64,000 bases of DNA from the NCBI GenBank assembly GCA_009691725.1, contig SIAP01000004.1:49917-113916 (forward strand), given 5' to 3'. The position numbers and the translations under genes were made by a program. Positions within the stretch are counted from its first letter, which is position 1; the number at the start of each line of letters is the position of its first letter. Shown here piece after piece: positions 46,693-55,446 of the stretch. The DNA is from Phycisphaerales bacterium (GTDB lineage: Bacteria > Planctomycetota > Phycisphaerae > Phycisphaerales > SM1A02). The notes below the pieces were generated by a model. It saw nothing but the letters and a program-made list of their open reading frames with translations. It was not told where the DNA came from and ran no database searches.

Positions 46693-47241
46693 TCAGTTCG
46701 ACCTCGCAGAAATGGTTTCACCCTTCTCGAGGCGCGTTTGAATTTCTTTCACGATTCCAAGCAGGCGACCACCTGGTCCCTTGACTGCAGAGACTGTCTT
46801 GCGCGCGGGCGAAAGCACCAGCGTGATCAGTTGCGATTGCGCTTCTTCGCGTGTGGGGAACTTGCTGAGGCGCTTCACGCCATCGCTTCCTTCAAACCAG
46901 GCTCCATCGAGACACGCTCCCATGAGCGCGAGTTGATCGTTCTCTTTGGCAGACTTCACCAACTGCCGAGCGATCGTCACGACGCTGGTGTTTCCATACA
47001 CAATCGCGCGCGATCCCTTCAGCCCAGAGGCGAGTGGAGCGAGGGGAGTTCCTGCAAATGCGCGCTTGGCGAGTGTGTTCTTGACGACGGTCACACGCAC
47101 ATTGCTCGCGCGGAGCTGCGCACGCAAGGCTGTGTTTGACTTCGCGGGCATTCCGCGGATCTCGATCAGAATCGCCCCTTCAACACCAGCGAATCGCTGC
47201 TTGTACTCGCCGACAATCATGTTCTTGATGGGTTTGCTCAT
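46693..47241 (-). CDS. rplJ: 50S ribosomal protein L10
   Basis: 182 residues. The N-terminal segment SKPIKNMIVGEYKQRFAGVEGAILIEIRGM and VRVTVVKNTLAKRAFAG match L10, which anchors the L7/L12 dimers to 23S rRNA. The C-terminal helix that carries L12 is present (LLGIVKEIQTRLEKGE). In many bacteria L10 represses its own operon through the leader; the short 27-base gap to rplA leaves no space for such a leader here, so control, if present, must lie further upstream. Confidence 0.96.
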   Translation of the reverse strand: MSKPIKNMIVGEYKQRFAGVEGAILIEIRGMPAKSNTALRAQLRASNVRVTVVKNTLAKRAFAGTPLAPLASGLKGSRAIVYGNTSVVTIARQLVKSAKENDQLALMGACLDGAWFEGSDGVKRLSKFPTREEAQSQLITLVLSPARKTVSAVKGPGGRLLGIVKEIQTRLEKGETISARSN

Positions 47242-47268
47242 AGATATACCTTCGATAGAAACTGCGGA

Positions 47269-47967
47269 TCAGACCGCGATTTGAATGGCCGGGCTCATCG
47301 ATGCACTGATGACGCACTTGCGGATGTACAGACCCTTGGAGGATGCAGGCTTCACCTTCTGAATGACAGAGATGAAGTGCTCAAGATTGGTGACGAGATC
47401 GGCATCGTTGAAGGACATCTTTCCAATGAGGCAGTGGACATTCCCACCATCATCATTGCGATACTCGACCTTCCCTGCGACGTACTCGCGCACGGCGGTT
47501 GCCACATCGGCAGCGACCGTTCCAGCCTTGGGTGATGGCATCAGTCCCTTGGGGCCGAGCACCTTTCCCAGACGACTGACGATGCGCATCATGTCAGGAC
47601 TTGCAACCGCAACCTCGAAATCCATCCAGCCAGCTTCGATCTTGGCGACGAGATCTTCTGCGCCAACTTCAATCGCACCGGCAGCCTTCGCTGCAGGGGC
47701 TTTGTCACTGTTGCAGAAGCAGATGACGCGCGCGGTCTTTCCCACGCCCTTGGGGAAAGAGATCGCGCCACGGAGCGCTTGGTCGGCGACCTTGGGATCA
47801 ATCCCCAAATGCACGGCGACGTTGATTGTCTGGTCGAACTTTGTTGCCTTGAACTTGCGCAGAGCGATGATGGCTTCGGCAGGGGAGAGCGCCGCTTTCA
47901 CAAGGAAGGATTGGTTCCCGCGAACGCGCTTGCTGTGACCGACGACGGTTGGTTCTTTTGTTGCCAT
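47269..47967 (-). CDS. rplA: 50S ribosomal protein L1
   Basis: 232 residues, standard length. RGNQSFLVKAALSPAEAIIALRKFKATKFDQTINVAVHLGIDPKVADQ and the L1 signature region VLGPKGLMPSPKAGTVAADV are present. L1 binds 23S rRNA at the E-site stalk and in many bacteria represses rplK-rplA translation. It begins three bases after the rplK stop, so translation is likely coupled. Confidence 0.97.
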   Translation of the reverse strand: MATKEPTVVGHSKRVRGNQSFLVKAALSPAEAIIALRKFKATKFDQTINVAVHLGIDPKVADQALRGAISFPKGVGKTARVICFCNSDKAPAAKAAGAIEVGAEDLVAKIEAGWMDFEVAVASPDMMRIVSRLGKVLGPKGLMPSPKAGTVAADVATAVREYVAGKVEYRNDDGGNVHCLIGKMSFNDADLVTNLEHFISVIQKVKPASSKGLYIRKCVISASMSPAIQIAV

Positions 47968-47970
47968 TGA

Positions 47971-48396
47971 TTATGCCTCCACCGTCACGCCCATGGATCG
48001 GGCTGTTCCTGCGATGACTCGCATCGCAGCTTCCACGCTGCCTGCGTTGAGATCCTTCATCTTTTCTTCAGCGATCTTGCGCAGTTGCGCTTGGCTGATC
48101 TTTCCGACCTTTTCCGTGTTCGGTTTGCCAGAACCCTTCTCGATCTTGAGAGCCGTCGCGATCAACACCGATGAGGGTGAACTCTTGATCTCGAGATCGA
48201 AGGTTCGATCAGCGTAGACAGTGACGATGCAACCAACAACGCGCCCGTTGAATTCACGTGTCGCATCATTGAATTTCGAAATGAACTGTCCCGGATTCAC
48301 GCCGTTTGCGCCAAGGACTGGCCCAAGCGGAGGTGCGGGCGTCGCCTTGCCACCGGGGGCGAGGATCTTGAACTGCTTTGTAATTTTCTTGGCCAT
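47971..48396 (-). CDS. rplK: 50S ribosomal protein L11
   Basis: 141 residues, exact family length. KQFKILAPGGKATPAPPLGPVLGANGVNPGQF is the N-terminal L11 signature with the proline switch; VIAGTARSMGVTVEA ends the C-terminal rRNA-binding domain. A strong AGGAGG lies 9 bases before the ATG. It is the first gene of the ribosomal protein-RNA polymerase cluster here; secE and nusG, which often precede it, are absent and tyrS is divergent instead. Confidence 0.97.
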   Translation of the reverse strand: MAKKITKQFKILAPGGKATPAPPLGPVLGANGVNPGQFISKFNDATREFNGRVVGCIVTVYADRTFDLEIKSSPSSVLIATALKIEKGSGKPNTEKVGKISQAQLRKIAEEKMKDLNAGSVEAAMRVIAGTARSMGVTVEA

Positions 48397-48605
48397 GGTT
48401 TTGAACCTCCTACCGAAATGGCTCCGACGAGGAGCGGTGCTGGCTCAGCCAAGATCCAGCGCATTTCAGTAGTTTTTGCGGTCTGAGATTGAAGAGCGCA
48501 GAAGGCTAACAGGGCTCCTTCAATCCTGCAAGGGGTCTCAATTCTGGTGGAGGGGATCTGCCCGTCGGCATCTACGAGTTGAGACTCTCTCTATAGGATT
48601 CGAGA

Positions 48606-49898
48606 ATGGATGGCGACTTCATCGGCGACCTGTCTTGGCGTGGCTTGTTGCACCAAACCACTTCTGCAACTCTCGCAGCGCATCTCGTCGAGGGGGGGCG
48701 GCTGGCGTACTGCGGATTTGATCCCACATCGGACAGTTTGACTGTCGGAAACCTGCTGCCGATCCTCGTTCTTGCGCGGTGGCAGCAGGCGGGCCACAGA
48801 CCACTCGTCGTCATGGGTGGTGCGACTGGGCTGATCGGGGACCCCAGCGGGAAGAGCGACGAACGTCAACTGATCAGTGCCGAAAAGGTGCGCGACAACA
48901 TTGCCCGGCAACAACCGATCTTTGGAAGAATTCTGGACTTCGAAGGAAAGAACTGCGCACGCATCGTGGACAACGCCAATTGGCTCTTGCCTCTGGGATT
49001 CATCGATGTGCTTCGCGATGTGGGGAAGCACTTTTCCGTCAACCAGATGGTGGCGCGAGACTCTGTGGCGAGTCGCCTGACTGCACGGGAGCAGGGGATC
49101 TCCTACACCGAGTTCAGTTACATGATCTTGCAGGCATATGACTTTCTCCATCTTCATCGATCGCTTGGATGCACGGTGCAACTCGGTGGCGCAGATCAGT
49201 GGGGCAACATCTGTTCAGGCATCGACTTGATCCGACGGATCGCCGGCGGCGAAGCATTTGGGATCACAAATCAACTGGTGACCAAGTCTGATGGGACCAA
49301 GATCGGGAAATCTGAATCTGGCGCGATCTATTTGAATGCGGATCGCACGAGCGCATATCGCTTTCATCAATTCTGGCTCAACGCATCGGACGAAGATGCC
49401 ATCAAGTTTTTGCGCTGGTACACATTTCTTCCCAAGGATGCGATCGACGATCTTGCGCAGATGCACGGGCGCGACCCGAGTGCGCGCGCGCCACAGAAGG
49501 CGCTCGCAGATGCTGTGACGGCGTTGGTGCACGGTGACGCGGAACGGCTGCGCGCCCATGTCTGTGCAGCGGCACTCTTTGGTGGTGACATTCGCGGCCT
49601 GGATGAGCAGTCGGCGCGCGACATTGCCGCAGATCTCCCGGGGGCGATGCTCAATGGTGGCGACCTCGCCGGGGATGGACGACTGGTGCTGGACCTCCTT
49701 GTCGATGCTGGACTCGCTGCAAGCAAGCGCGAAGCGCGCGGTTTTCTAGAGTCTGGTGCCGTGCAGTTGAACGGCGAGCGCGCGTCGGTGGAGAGTCGCG
49801 TGACGGTCGCCTCATTGTTGCACGGGTCGTTCGCATTCCTTCGTCGCGGGAAGCGGCAGTGGGCGGTTGTGCGCATTGATTCAACGCTTTCTCGCTAG
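48606..49898 (+). CDS. tyrS: Tyrosine-tRNA ligase
   Basis: 430 residues. The class I HIGH-like region is GFDPTSDSLTVGNLLPI and the KMSKS-like loop is DGTKIGKSESGAI. YDFLHLHRSLGCTVQLGGADQWGNICSGIDLIRR is the Tyr-binding core, and the C-terminal S4 RNA-binding domain is present (REARGFLESGAVQLNGERAS). It charges tRNA-Tyr in the cytoplasm. TATAGG at 48592-48597 lies just before the ATG and might be a -10 element, without a clear -35. It is divergent from rplK by 209 bases. Confidence 0.96.
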   Translation: MDGDFIGDLSWRGLLHQTTSATLAAHLVEGGRLAYCGFDPTSDSLTVGNLLPILVLARWQQAGHRPLVVMGGATGLIGDPSGKSDERQLISAEKVRDNIARQQPIFGRILDFEGKNCARIVDNANWLLPLGFIDVLRDVGKHFSVNQMVARDSVASRLTAREQGISYTEFSYMILQAYDFLHLHRSLGCTVQLGGADQWGNICSGIDLIRRIAGGEAFGITNQLVTKSDGTKIGKSESGAIYLNADRTSAYRFHQFWLNASDEDAIKFLRWYTFLPKDAIDDLAQMHGRDPSARAPQKALADAVTALVHGDAERLRAHVCAAALFGGDIRGLDEQSARDIAADLPGAMLNGGDLAGDGRLVLDLLVDAGLAASKREARGFLESGAVQLNGERASVESRVTVASLLHGSFAFLRRGKRQWAVVRIDSTLSR

Positions 49899-49907
49899 GA
49901 TTCCACG

Positions 49908-50438
49908 ATGGCAGGGATCGCAGGAACCTTCGAGCTTGGACGATTTACAGGTGTTTGTGCGCAATCGCAGGAGCCGATCGCTCCCAAACAAGCATTCATC
50001 GCAGCGCTCGCAGATTGGGTTGACGACGATGGTCGGTCGACACTTCGTCGCTTCGACTACTCCATCAACACGTGGGAGAATGGTTCGCGACCGGATCGCT
50101 TGGTCTGCTTCTGGAGATCGAGCGCACCGATGCCGGGCGAAAAGCGACACGCGTTTGTCGATGACGAGACGCTGCTGGAAATGCTGCAGCGCATGGAGAG
50201 CGAAACGGATGCGCGACGGTGCGCGTTTCGTTGGATTCTCGCGCTCGTGCTGCTGCGCCGAAAAGTATTGAAGTTGGATGGCATCGTGCACGAAGGAGAG
50301 CGAGAATCATGGGCGTTTCGACCGCGTGGTTCGGATCCAGCGTCCGCGCCAATTCGAATCGCCAATCCTGGGGTGCGCGAGGACGAGGTGCGGGAACTCG
50401 CCGATCAACTCGGTGAAATTATCCGCACAGACTCATGA
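49908..50438 (+). CDS. Small protein of unknown function
   Basis: 176 residues, soluble. A Cys near the start (FTGVCAQSQEPIAPKQAFIAAL), RRFDYSINTWENG, a WRSSAPMPGEKRHAFVDDETLLEMLQRME stretch and AFRWILALVLLRRKVLKLDG are the prominent parts. I think such proteins are common in planctomycetes and next to lipoprotein genes, but I know no function. It begins 9 bases after tyrS, and its stop overlaps the lipoprotein gene (ATGA), so the four genes 48606-52857 form one unit. Confidence 0.78.
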   Translation: MAGIAGTFELGRFTGVCAQSQEPIAPKQAFIAALADWVDDDGRSTLRRFDYSINTWENGSRPDRLVCFWRSSAPMPGEKRHAFVDDETLLEMLQRMESETDARRCAFRWILALVLLRRKVLKLDGIVHEGERESWAFRPRGSDPASAPIRIANPGVREDEVRELADQLGEIIRTDS

Positions 50439-51370
50439 CTCGTCTCAACTGGTCTCTGCCCCGTGGATGGTTGCCCCGTTGGTGCTTGTCCCGTCGGTGG
50501 TGGGTCGCAGTGCCCGTGTGTGTCCTGGGCTGCTCTCCAACGACAATCAACATCGCAAAGCCCGATGGAGCCGCACCATCAGCAGAGGAGTTTTCGAGGG
50601 CGCAATCACAGCGTATTCACGCGATCCCATCACTCGCGCTTCGGGGTCATGCAGAATTACATTGGAGTGACACGAAGGGGAGGCACTTCGACGATGGCGA
50701 CTTCGACTTGATTTTGCGCCCACCCTCTGAACTCAGTCTGCGCTTGAGCAAGGTGGGGGAGAAATTCTTGTGGGTTGGAGGTGGAGGTGGTCAGTCGTGG
50801 ATGGTGTTTCCCCGCGAATCGCCGCCGCGTGCGGTGCTTCGTGAGTGGGATGCTCACTCGCCTGCCGCACCGCAGGACTCGACGGATCTCCGTGGCGTCG
50901 AGCATCTCATGGATCCCGTTCGTGTGATGGAAGCGCTCGGCGTTGCAGCGGTGAGTCCATCTGAAGTGACTGCGATCGACTGGGATGGAAAGCGCGGAGC
51001 GTGGGTCTTCACGCTGCCCAATCGGCGGATGTTCGCGCGTGGTGAGAGCCTCCTGCCTGTTGGTTGCGATTGGCTCAACGCGACAGACCAGGTTGTTGCG
51101 AGTTGTGCCCTCGACGGCTTTGAGTGGATTCGCGGTGATCGACCAAGTGGCGCACCTCCCGCGAGCACGCAACCTCTCGTCGCGACGCGAATTCATTTTT
51201 CGATCTGGTCGAAGGGTCGAACTGCCACGGATGGTTCTCCAGATGGCGAACTCCTCCTCGCCGCGTCTGAACCTGCCTTCGGCGCCGAGCGAATTCGACC
51301 GCAGTTGTTCAATTGGGATGATGTGCGCGATGCGCTTCGTCCAGAAGTGGTCGAACGGTTGACACGATGA
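50435..51370 (+). CDS. Lipoprotein of unknown function, perhaps lipid/lipoprotein-binding
   Basis: 311 residues. A basic, Trp-rich N terminus and the hydrophobic VAVPVCVLGCS give a lipobox with Cys 33 as the lipid-carrying residue. The body is beta-rich (LRGHAELHWSDTKGRHFDDGDFDLILRPPSELSLRLSKVGEKFLWVG), a pattern reminiscent of LolA/LolB-type half-barrels, but the match is only by eye. The ATG overlaps the stop of the previous gene. Its own stop overlaps the RDD gene (ATGA). Confidence 0.75.
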   Translation: MTRLNWSLPRGWLPRWCLSRRWWVAVPVCVLGCSPTTINIAKPDGAAPSAEEFSRAQSQRIHAIPSLALRGHAELHWSDTKGRHFDDGDFDLILRPPSELSLRLSKVGEKFLWVGGGGGQSWMVFPRESPPRAVLREWDAHSPAAPQDSTDLRGVEHLMDPVRVMEALGVAAVSPSEVTAIDWDGKRGAWVFTLPNRRMFARGESLLPVGCDWLNATDQVVASCALDGFEWIRGDRPSGAPPASTQPLVATRIHFSIWSKGRTATDGSPDGELLLAASEPAFGAERIRPQLFNWDDVRDALRPEVVERLTR

Positions 51371-52857
51371 GGCAAGCTGTCGCGGTTGCGTTCATCTGGT
51401 GTGTTTCGAGCGCACTTGCCCATGCCACAGAAAGTCCCCCCGACCTCGTCGCTGCAAGTTCTGGCACGAATGTGTGGGTCGCAGTGCCGAGCTCAGTGCC
51501 ACAGGGGAAGGACTGTCAGATCTATCACCTCGTGTTCGAAGGGGCGTTGGGAGGAGAGAATTCGACATGTCAAGCGGTCGCGATCATCGAGTCGTCGCCG
51601 ATAGCACTTTCTGCCAGCGGAGATCAGTTGGCAATCCTGATGCCGCCCCGGGGCAGTCCATCGTCGAGCGCGGTCTACCAAATCACAGCAGCGCGCTCAG
51701 TCGAATCACGGTCATTTCATTACCTCCCAAGAGGTCGCTTCAATGTTCTTGCGAGCATTCCATCTCCGCACGGAGTGTCGAGTTTTGCGCTGGGCGGCGA
51801 TCGCCCACACGCGATCGTGGTTGGGGAGCCTCCGCATTTGTTGGAGTGCGGCTCAATGGGCTGGGATGAGATTGCCTTGCCGCACGGCGCTGGCGCACCA
51901 TTTCTTGTTTCGTGGGGGAGCGGCTCGACGATTCCATGGTCTGTCGCAACGATCGATGGTGACAGCGTGCATTCGTGGAGCCCAGTCGCCGCAGCGAGTG
52001 AGCGAGCCGGTGGATGGGAAGAATCAATCTGGCACGATGCTGGGAGGGATTTCGAGATGGCGATCAGCGGGAGTGTGCGCCCTGCACTGCTCTTGCGATC
52101 ACAGAATGACGCATGGGCACTTGCCTACGCAACTCCCTCTGGCGTGCGAAAGCTCTGCGATTTCACGGCACCTGTCGGCCGCTGGACGGTCGTCGGCGTG
52201 GGAGAGGGATTCGCAATTGTTCGAGTCGATGAGTCCAACCAGATTCGCGTCTCTGTGGTGGATGCACTCAGTGGTGAAGTGAGAGGCGAGCAACTGATGA
52301 TTCCAACGCAAGATCCAATCGTGGATTGGTTTCATCTTCCGCTTCTGGGGGCGGTGACCATCGGAATGTTGATGGCTGGTTTTATCCTTCGGCCACCGAT
52401 GGAACCAACGATTCCGCTCCACGCGGGATGGAGTCCGCTGCCGATGTTTCGTCGCATTCCCGCACTTGCGATTGATCTCCTCCCCGGGGCGATGTTCGCA
52501 CTCTGGGTCACTGGTGCGCGCGCTGAAGAACTGATGTCGATGCCGTCATGGACTCCCGATCTTGAACGGGCGGCGCCAGCATGCATCATGATTGGGTTCA
52601 CGGGTGTGTGGTGTTTCATTTTTGAAGTGACGCTTCGCGCAAGCCCAGGCAAATTCATTGTCGGTGGACGAGTGGTGAGGGCGCCAGATGGAGGGACGGA
52701 CATGCGCGCCGGTCGTGGGCGGGCAGCGCTGAGGGCACTCTTGAAAACCATTGTGTTACTCGCGCCAGCACTGGGATTCCTCGCCTTCGTGCATCCACTT
52801 CAGCAGGGATTGCCAGAGACGCTATCGAAGACCGTTGTTGCGCAGCGTCGTCGATGA
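51367..52857 (+). CDS. RDD-family membrane protein with N-terminal exported domain
   Basis: 496 residues. A signal peptide (AVAVAFIWCVSSALAHA) is followed by about 290 residues that look beta-rich and perhaps propeller-like, a transmembrane helix (LPLLGAVTIGMLMAGFIL) and an RDD domain: RRIPALAIDLLPGAMFAL (the R and D positions), GKFIVGGRVV and GRAALRALLKTIVLLAPALGF. RDD proteins are poorly known membrane proteins, some being Na+/H+ antiporters. The combination of a large periplasmic head with an RDD tail is less usual. It is the last gene of a four-gene unit; convergent with zwf at 10 bases. Confidence 0.78.
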   Translation: MRQAVAVAFIWCVSSALAHATESPPDLVAASSGTNVWVAVPSSVPQGKDCQIYHLVFEGALGGENSTCQAVAIIESSPIALSASGDQLAILMPPRGSPSSSAVYQITAARSVESRSFHYLPRGRFNVLASIPSPHGVSSFALGGDRPHAIVVGEPPHLLECGSMGWDEIALPHGAGAPFLVSWGSGSTIPWSVATIDGDSVHSWSPVAAASERAGGWEESIWHDAGRDFEMAISGSVRPALLLRSQNDAWALAYATPSGVRKLCDFTAPVGRWTVVGVGEGFAIVRVDESNQIRVSVVDALSGEVRGEQLMIPTQDPIVDWFHLPLLGAVTIGMLMAGFILRPPMEPTIPLHAGWSPLPMFRRIPALAIDLLPGAMFALWVTGARAEELMSMPSWTPDLERAAPACIMIGFTGVWCFIFEVTLRASPGKFIVGGRVVRAPDGGTDMRAGRGRAALRALLKTIVLLAPALGFLAFVHPLQQGLPETLSKTVVAQRRR

Positions 52858-52867
52858 TTCGGATTCG

Positions 52868-54256
52868 TTACGTCTGCGCGATACGCGGTGCGTGCCATCC
52901 CCCATCCGGGAGAATTCGATCATTGGCGGCCTCTGGTCCCCATGTTCCAGGCGCATACTCAAACGCTGGCACCACCGATCCGAGTACGCCATCGACAATG
53001 CGCCAGCACTCGTCCACGCTGTCTTGTCGTGCGAAGAGTGTTCCGTCTCCGCGCAACGCATCGCCAATGAGCCGTTCGTAGGGGGTCATCTCATCTGATT
53101 GCTGATCGATCGCCAGCAGCTCAATCTGTTCACCCACCATGCGCTCGCCATCGCTTTTCACTTGTGCGTTCAGTCCGATCTCGACGCGCGGATTGATCTG
53201 GAATCGAAGGAAATTGTGGCTCGGCGGCAGCGGTTCGTGGAAGACCACCTGCGGAGGACGATGGAACTCCACGCGGACTTCAGTTGCCGACACTGGCATG
53301 TGTTTTCCGGCGCGAAGATAGATGGGCACGCCAGACCACCGCCAGTTATCGATGTGCAGTCGAACCGCGGCGAACGTCTCGGTTGTTGACTTCGCAGCCA
53401 CCCCCGGTTCGCTGAGATAGCCACGAAACTGACCACGGACGATGTCGGTCGGCTGGAGTGAACGCACCGCACGGAAGAGTTTGACCTGCTCGTCACGCGT
53501 GCGTTCGGTGTCATCCCAGTTCGGCGCTTCCATGCAGAGAAAACCGAGCACCTGCATCAAGTGGTTCTGAATGACATCACGCAATGCACCAGTCTCATCG
53601 TAAAACTTTCCGCGACCTTCGACACCGAATGACTCCGCCATGGTGATCTGAATCTGACGCACATGCTGTCGATTCCAGAGCGGCTCGAGAAACGCATTGG
53701 CAAAGCGGAAATAAAGCGTGTTCTGGACCGCTTCCTTTCCGAGGTAGTGGTCGATCCGAAAGACGGCTGACTCTTCGAAGGCGCTGTGGAGGAGGGCGTT
53801 GAGTGCAGTCGCCGAGGCTCGATCTCGACCAAATGGTTTCTCGACGATGACGCGTGCGCCATCGACGCAGCCTGCGCTGGAGAGGTGCGCAGAGACAGGG
53901 CCAAAGAGAACGGGGGGGATGGCGAGGTAGTGCAGCGGATGCGCGGCACTCCCGAGTTCAGTGCGCACGCGGGCAAAGGTGTGCGGGTCTGCGTAGTCGC
54001 CGTCGACATAGCGCAAGAGTTGGCACATCTTCGTGAACGCGGGTTCGTCGACGCCGCCGCCGAACTTTTCAATGCCGTCCCGTGCGCGCGCCTTGAGCTG
54101 ATCGAGATTCCATCCGCTCTTGGCGACACCAATGATCGGCACATTGAGGACGCCGCGACGAACGAGCGATTGCAATGCGGCGAAAGTTTTCTTGTGCGCG
54201 AGATCCCCCGTCGCGCCAAAGAACACAAACGCATCAGCAGGAATGTGGTTGCCCAC
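52868..54256 (-). CDS. zwf: Glucose-6-phosphate 1-dehydrogenase
   Basis: 462 residues starting at a [22 protein letters not shown] is the NADP-binding motif; the catalytic [22 protein letters not shown] segment contains the substrate-binding Lys and His. C-terminal [12 protein letters not shown] is the family signature. It performs the first step of the oxidative pentose phosphate pathway. It begins 6 bases after the gnd stop, so both dehydrogenases of the pathway are together. 6-phosphogluconolactonase is not visible here. Confidence 0.95.
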   Translation of the reverse strand: MGNHIPADAFVFFGATGDLAHKKTFAALQSLVRRGVLNVPIIGVAKSGWNLDQLKARARDGIEKFGGGVDEPAFTKMCQLLRYVDGDYADPHTFARVRTELGSAAHPLHYLAIPPVLFGPVSAHLSSAGCVDGARVIVEKPFGRDRASATALNALLHSAFEESAVFRIDHYLGKEAVQNTLYFRFANAFLEPLWNRQHVRQIQITMAESFGVEGRGKFYDETGALRDVIQNHLMQVLGFLCMEAPNWDDTERTRDEQVKLFRAVRSLQPTDIVRGQFRGYLSEPGVAAKSTTETFAAVRLHIDNWRWSGVPIYLRAGKHMPVSATEVRVEFHRPPQVVFHEPLPPSHNFLRFQINPRVEIGLNAQVKSDGERMVGEQIELLAIDQQSDEMTPYERLIGDALRGDGTLFARQDSVDECWRIVDGVLGSVVPAFEYAPGTWGPEAANDRILPDGGWHAPRIAQT

Positions 54257-54262
54257 GGGCGA

Positions 54263-55309
54263 TTATCCCTTCGTGCCTGTGGGTGTGGCGTCGGGCTTTT
54301 CCCCAGACTTCTCAAGGTGCCCGCCAAAACCCATGCGCATCGCACTGAGAACCTTGTTTGCGAATTCTGCTTCGCCGCGACTCTCGAATCGATCCATCAA
54401 TGCCGCACTCAACACATGCGCAGGAACACCCTCCTCGATGGCCGCGAGGATGGTCCACCGCCCTTCGCCAGAATCGGAGACACGACCCGCGTAGGTTTTT
54501 AGCTCGGAGTCACTGGCAAACGCCTGCGCAGTGAGATCGAGGAGCCACGATGCGATCACGCTGCCACGGCGCCAGACTTCGGTGACCTCGGCGAGATCGA
54601 ATTGGTACTGGAATTCCGTGGGATCCCGCAGTGGAGTGGTTTCCGCATCATGCTCGCGGACCTTCAGCCCCGCATCTGCGTGACGAAGAATGTTGAGGCC
54701 CTCTGCGAAGGATGCCATCATCCCGTATTCGATTCCATTGTGCACCATCTTGACGAAGTGCCCGGCTCCAGAGGGTCCGCAGTGCAGGTAGCCCTGATCG
54801 GCGGTTGATCTTGACTTTCTTCCAGGAGTCGGTTGCGAAGATCCGCGTCCAGGAGCGAGCGCAGAAAACACCGGATCAAGTCGAGCCACTGCAACCGCAT
54901 CGCCTCCAATCATCAGCGAGTAGCCGCGATCGAGGCCCCAGACGCCACCTGAAGTTCCGCAATCGACATAGTGAATTCCTGCTGCTGAGAGGGACTTTGC
55001 GCGCCGCAAATCATCTTTGTAATACGAGTTCCCGCCATCGATGATGGCGTCATCCTTCGAGAGCAAGGGAGTCAGGCCTGCGATGGTTTGATCCACAAAG
55101 GCAGCAGGAATCATCAGCCACACATGACGCGGTCCGGTCATCTTCGAGACCAGATCCGCCATGCTGTTCGTTCCAATCGCTCCTTGTTTTACGAGGTCGG
55201 CAACAGCATTCGAGTTGCGGTCGTAGACCACAACCTGGTGACCCGCGCGGATCAATCGAATCGACATGTTCGCGCCCATCCGTCCCAGTCCGATCATTCC
55301 AAGTTGCAT
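54263..55309 (-). CDS. gnd: 6-phosphogluconate dehydrogenase, short NAD-type
   Basis: 348 residues, in the range of the short single-lobed GndA/YqeC-type enzymes (about 300-330) and not the 470-residue NADP type. N-terminal MQLGMIGLGRMGANMSIRL is the nucleotide motif, IIDGGNSYYKDD and the catalytic GAGHFVKMVHNGIEYGMM follow. There is an insert of about 25 residues at SALAPGRGSSQPTPGRKSRST. The product is ribulose-5-phosphate. It precedes zwf on the same strand. Confidence 0.93.
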   Translation of the reverse strand: MQLGMIGLGRMGANMSIRLIRAGHQVVVYDRNSNAVADLVKQGAIGTNSMADLVSKMTGPRHVWLMIPAAFVDQTIAGLTPLLSKDDAIIDGGNSYYKDDLRRAKSLSAAGIHYVDCGTSGGVWGLDRGYSLMIGGDAVAVARLDPVFSALAPGRGSSQPTPGRKSRSTADQGYLHCGPSGAGHFVKMVHNGIEYGMMASFAEGLNILRHADAGLKVREHDAETTPLRDPTEFQYQFDLAEVTEVWRRGSVIASWLLDLTAQAFASDSELKTYAGRVSDSGEGRWTILAAIEEGVPAHVLSAALMDRFESRGEAEFANKVLSAMRMGFGGHLEKSGEKPDATPTGTKG

Positions 55310-55446
55310 GTGGTGTTTTTCCTTCGACGTCGTTCAAAGTCAGTGGAGGATCGAGCATAGGGCGCATCGCGTGCGGATGCGAGTCCTTTGCTAGCATTCG
55401 AGATCTTGCGTTGAACTTTCGAACTGACGATTTGATGGAGTCCTGA

